IMG/VR virus record: IMGVR_UViG_3300032053_000017 | Span: 41,973 to 105,972 of that record | DNA length: 64,000 bases | Direction: 5' to 3' (one strand) | Source of the DNA: a virus | Shown: positions 63,300 through 64,000 of the stretch, piece after piece | Numbering within the stretch: position 1 is the stretch's first letter | How the letters are laid out: the number at the start of each line of letters is the position of its first letter | Position numbers and translations under genes: made by a program | The notes under the pieces: model-generated | Told to the model about the DNA's origin: nothing | What the model saw: the letters and a program-made list of their open reading frames with translations, nothing else | Databases searched by the model: none

Positions 63300-64000
63300 G
63301 TGGCTATTCCAATCCGAACCAGAATCGCGCTCAGTGCGCTTCCAGCCAGTATAAGCGGGGTGAGGCTCGAGTACTTCTACGATGATACCGACTCGAACCC
63401 CTTCTTCTGGATCACCGATACCAATGGAGCCTACTCGGGGTTTGGCATCAACCTTGCCGCGCTCATAGGCTCGACAGGTAAGATCGCCGCTGAGCTTGAG
63501 AACCTTGAGCTCGCGACGGCTGAGCTGGCGGACGGCGCGCTCTCAGCTGATGCTGCTGGCCGCTTGAAGATAGCTAACGGTTTCTTTGATGCTGCAACGG
63601 TGCTCAACAAGTTCGCCGCTGGTGCGCTGGTCGGCTCTCTGATATCAGACAAGGCGGTCAACTACACCGACGACGCGACGGAGGTTGAGGTCGAGCACAG
63701 CGGTGCCGCATCTGTAGTCCTCCTAGGGGCTGATGCGAACGTCGACCGGGTGGTGCTCGTACAGGCCATCGCTACCGAGACCTGCGTAGGAGCCGGTCCC
63801 CGCACAAAGTTTGATGTGGGCACAACGGGTCTCCTAACATCCTGCTTCAACGACCTAGCCACGGGCGCGTGGGTTGCCGGCGAACGGTACTTCGGCATCT
63901 GTGTTGTACCGAAGACAACAGAGCTCCTGTGCTCCGTTGTAAACGGTGGCGGCGGCGTACCGGCCGGTAAGGTCAAGTTCCGGATGCTGGTAGTCACGCC
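63300..64000 (+). CDS. surface protein (partial), C-terminal domain shared with 54838
   Basis: Open from GTG 63300 (behind GGGAGG) to the right edge, at least 233 residues. First about 115 residues include helices (LGRLKIANG-type region) and 'LEYFYDDTDSNPFFWI'; from about 140 a domain 'VVLLGADANVDRVVLVQAIATE...KFDVGT...FGICVVPKTTELLCSVV' matches the C-terminus of the 54838 protein. Virion surface role inferred. Confidence 0.65.
   Translation, partial: MAIPIRTRIALSALPASISGVRLEYFYDDTDSNPFFWITDTNGAYSGFGINLAALIGSTGKIAAELENLELATAELADGALSADAAGRLKIANGFFDAATVLNKFAAGALVGSLISDKAVNYTDDATEVEVEHSGAASVVLLGADANVDRVVLVQAIATETCVGAGPRTKFDVGTTGLLTSCFNDLATGAWVAGERYFGICVVPKTTELLCSVVNGGGGVPAGKVKFRMLVVT

Overview
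This window is a stretch of a large tailed double-stranded DNA bacteriophage (Caudoviricetes). Nearly every gene is on the + strand, packed end to end with overlapping ATGA or GTGA junctions. It encodes recognisable virion proteins (large terminase end, portal, MuF-like head protein, HK97-gp10-like neck protein, XkdF-like prohead protease, scaffold-like protein, major capsid candidate, decoration and fibre proteins, GH25 endolysin). The G+C content is high and the standard code with TAA, TAG and TGA stops fits throughout. One clue to the host is a secreted, membrane-anchored protein with a long Thr/Pro 'TPTATPT' stalk (20647-21678), a style I associate with Chloroflexota. The host is therefore an inference only.

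Layout. 1-13.6 kb: terminase end, two GroES-like co-chaperonins, portal, MuF, a metallophosphoesterase, neck protein, RuvC-like nuclease and many small genes, then a dual-specificity phosphatase. 13.6-14.0 kb: a unit with its own sigma70-type promoter and strong terminator around a highly base-paired, probably non-coding RNA. 14.1-18.2 kb: 26 recognisable tRNA genes, four non-canonical tRNA-like elements and two HNH endonuclease genes. 18.2-27.7 kb: accessory genes (peptide deformylase, deoxyribosyltransferase-like protein, the stalk protein, RtcB RNA ligase, about 20 tiny genes). 27.7-31.8 kb: fibre or decoration proteins, including a collagen-like one. 31.8-47.8 kb: a remarkable block of giant multidomain proteins ending in the prohead protease. 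47.8-55.5 kb: small genes, fibre-like proteins, holin candidate and endolysin. 55.6-59.3 kb: the only minus-strand island. 59.6-64 kb: scaffold, capsid and paralogous surface proteins.

Most striking is the 31.8-44.2 kb block. A 2,095-residue protein carries four ADP-ribosyltransferase-like domains, an HNH nuclease and an HD domain. The next protein carries a transglutaminase/papain-like, an acetyltransferase-like and a HipA/PI-kinase-like domain, and a third a zincin protease. Three short recurrent peptide motifs, His-rich A and C and RGG-YY-type B, recur before these enzyme domains across four proteins. I read this as a cassette of effectors carried as modules ('polyvalent proteins'), with the motifs as candidate packaging, docking or cleavage tags.

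Transcription: eight + strand sites share GGTTTC, a 17-base (once 18) spacer and a TA-rich -10 box, mostly at gene boundaries. The minus-strand island has three copies of a sister element with GGTTAAAG (one copy GATTAAAG) in the same register. The tRNA array, RtcB, peptide deformylase and small-molecule enzymes look like translation support and repair, plausibly countering host tRNA-cleaving defences. The head genes are unusually split: portal and MuF lie about 40 kb from the protease and about 56 kb from the capsid gene.
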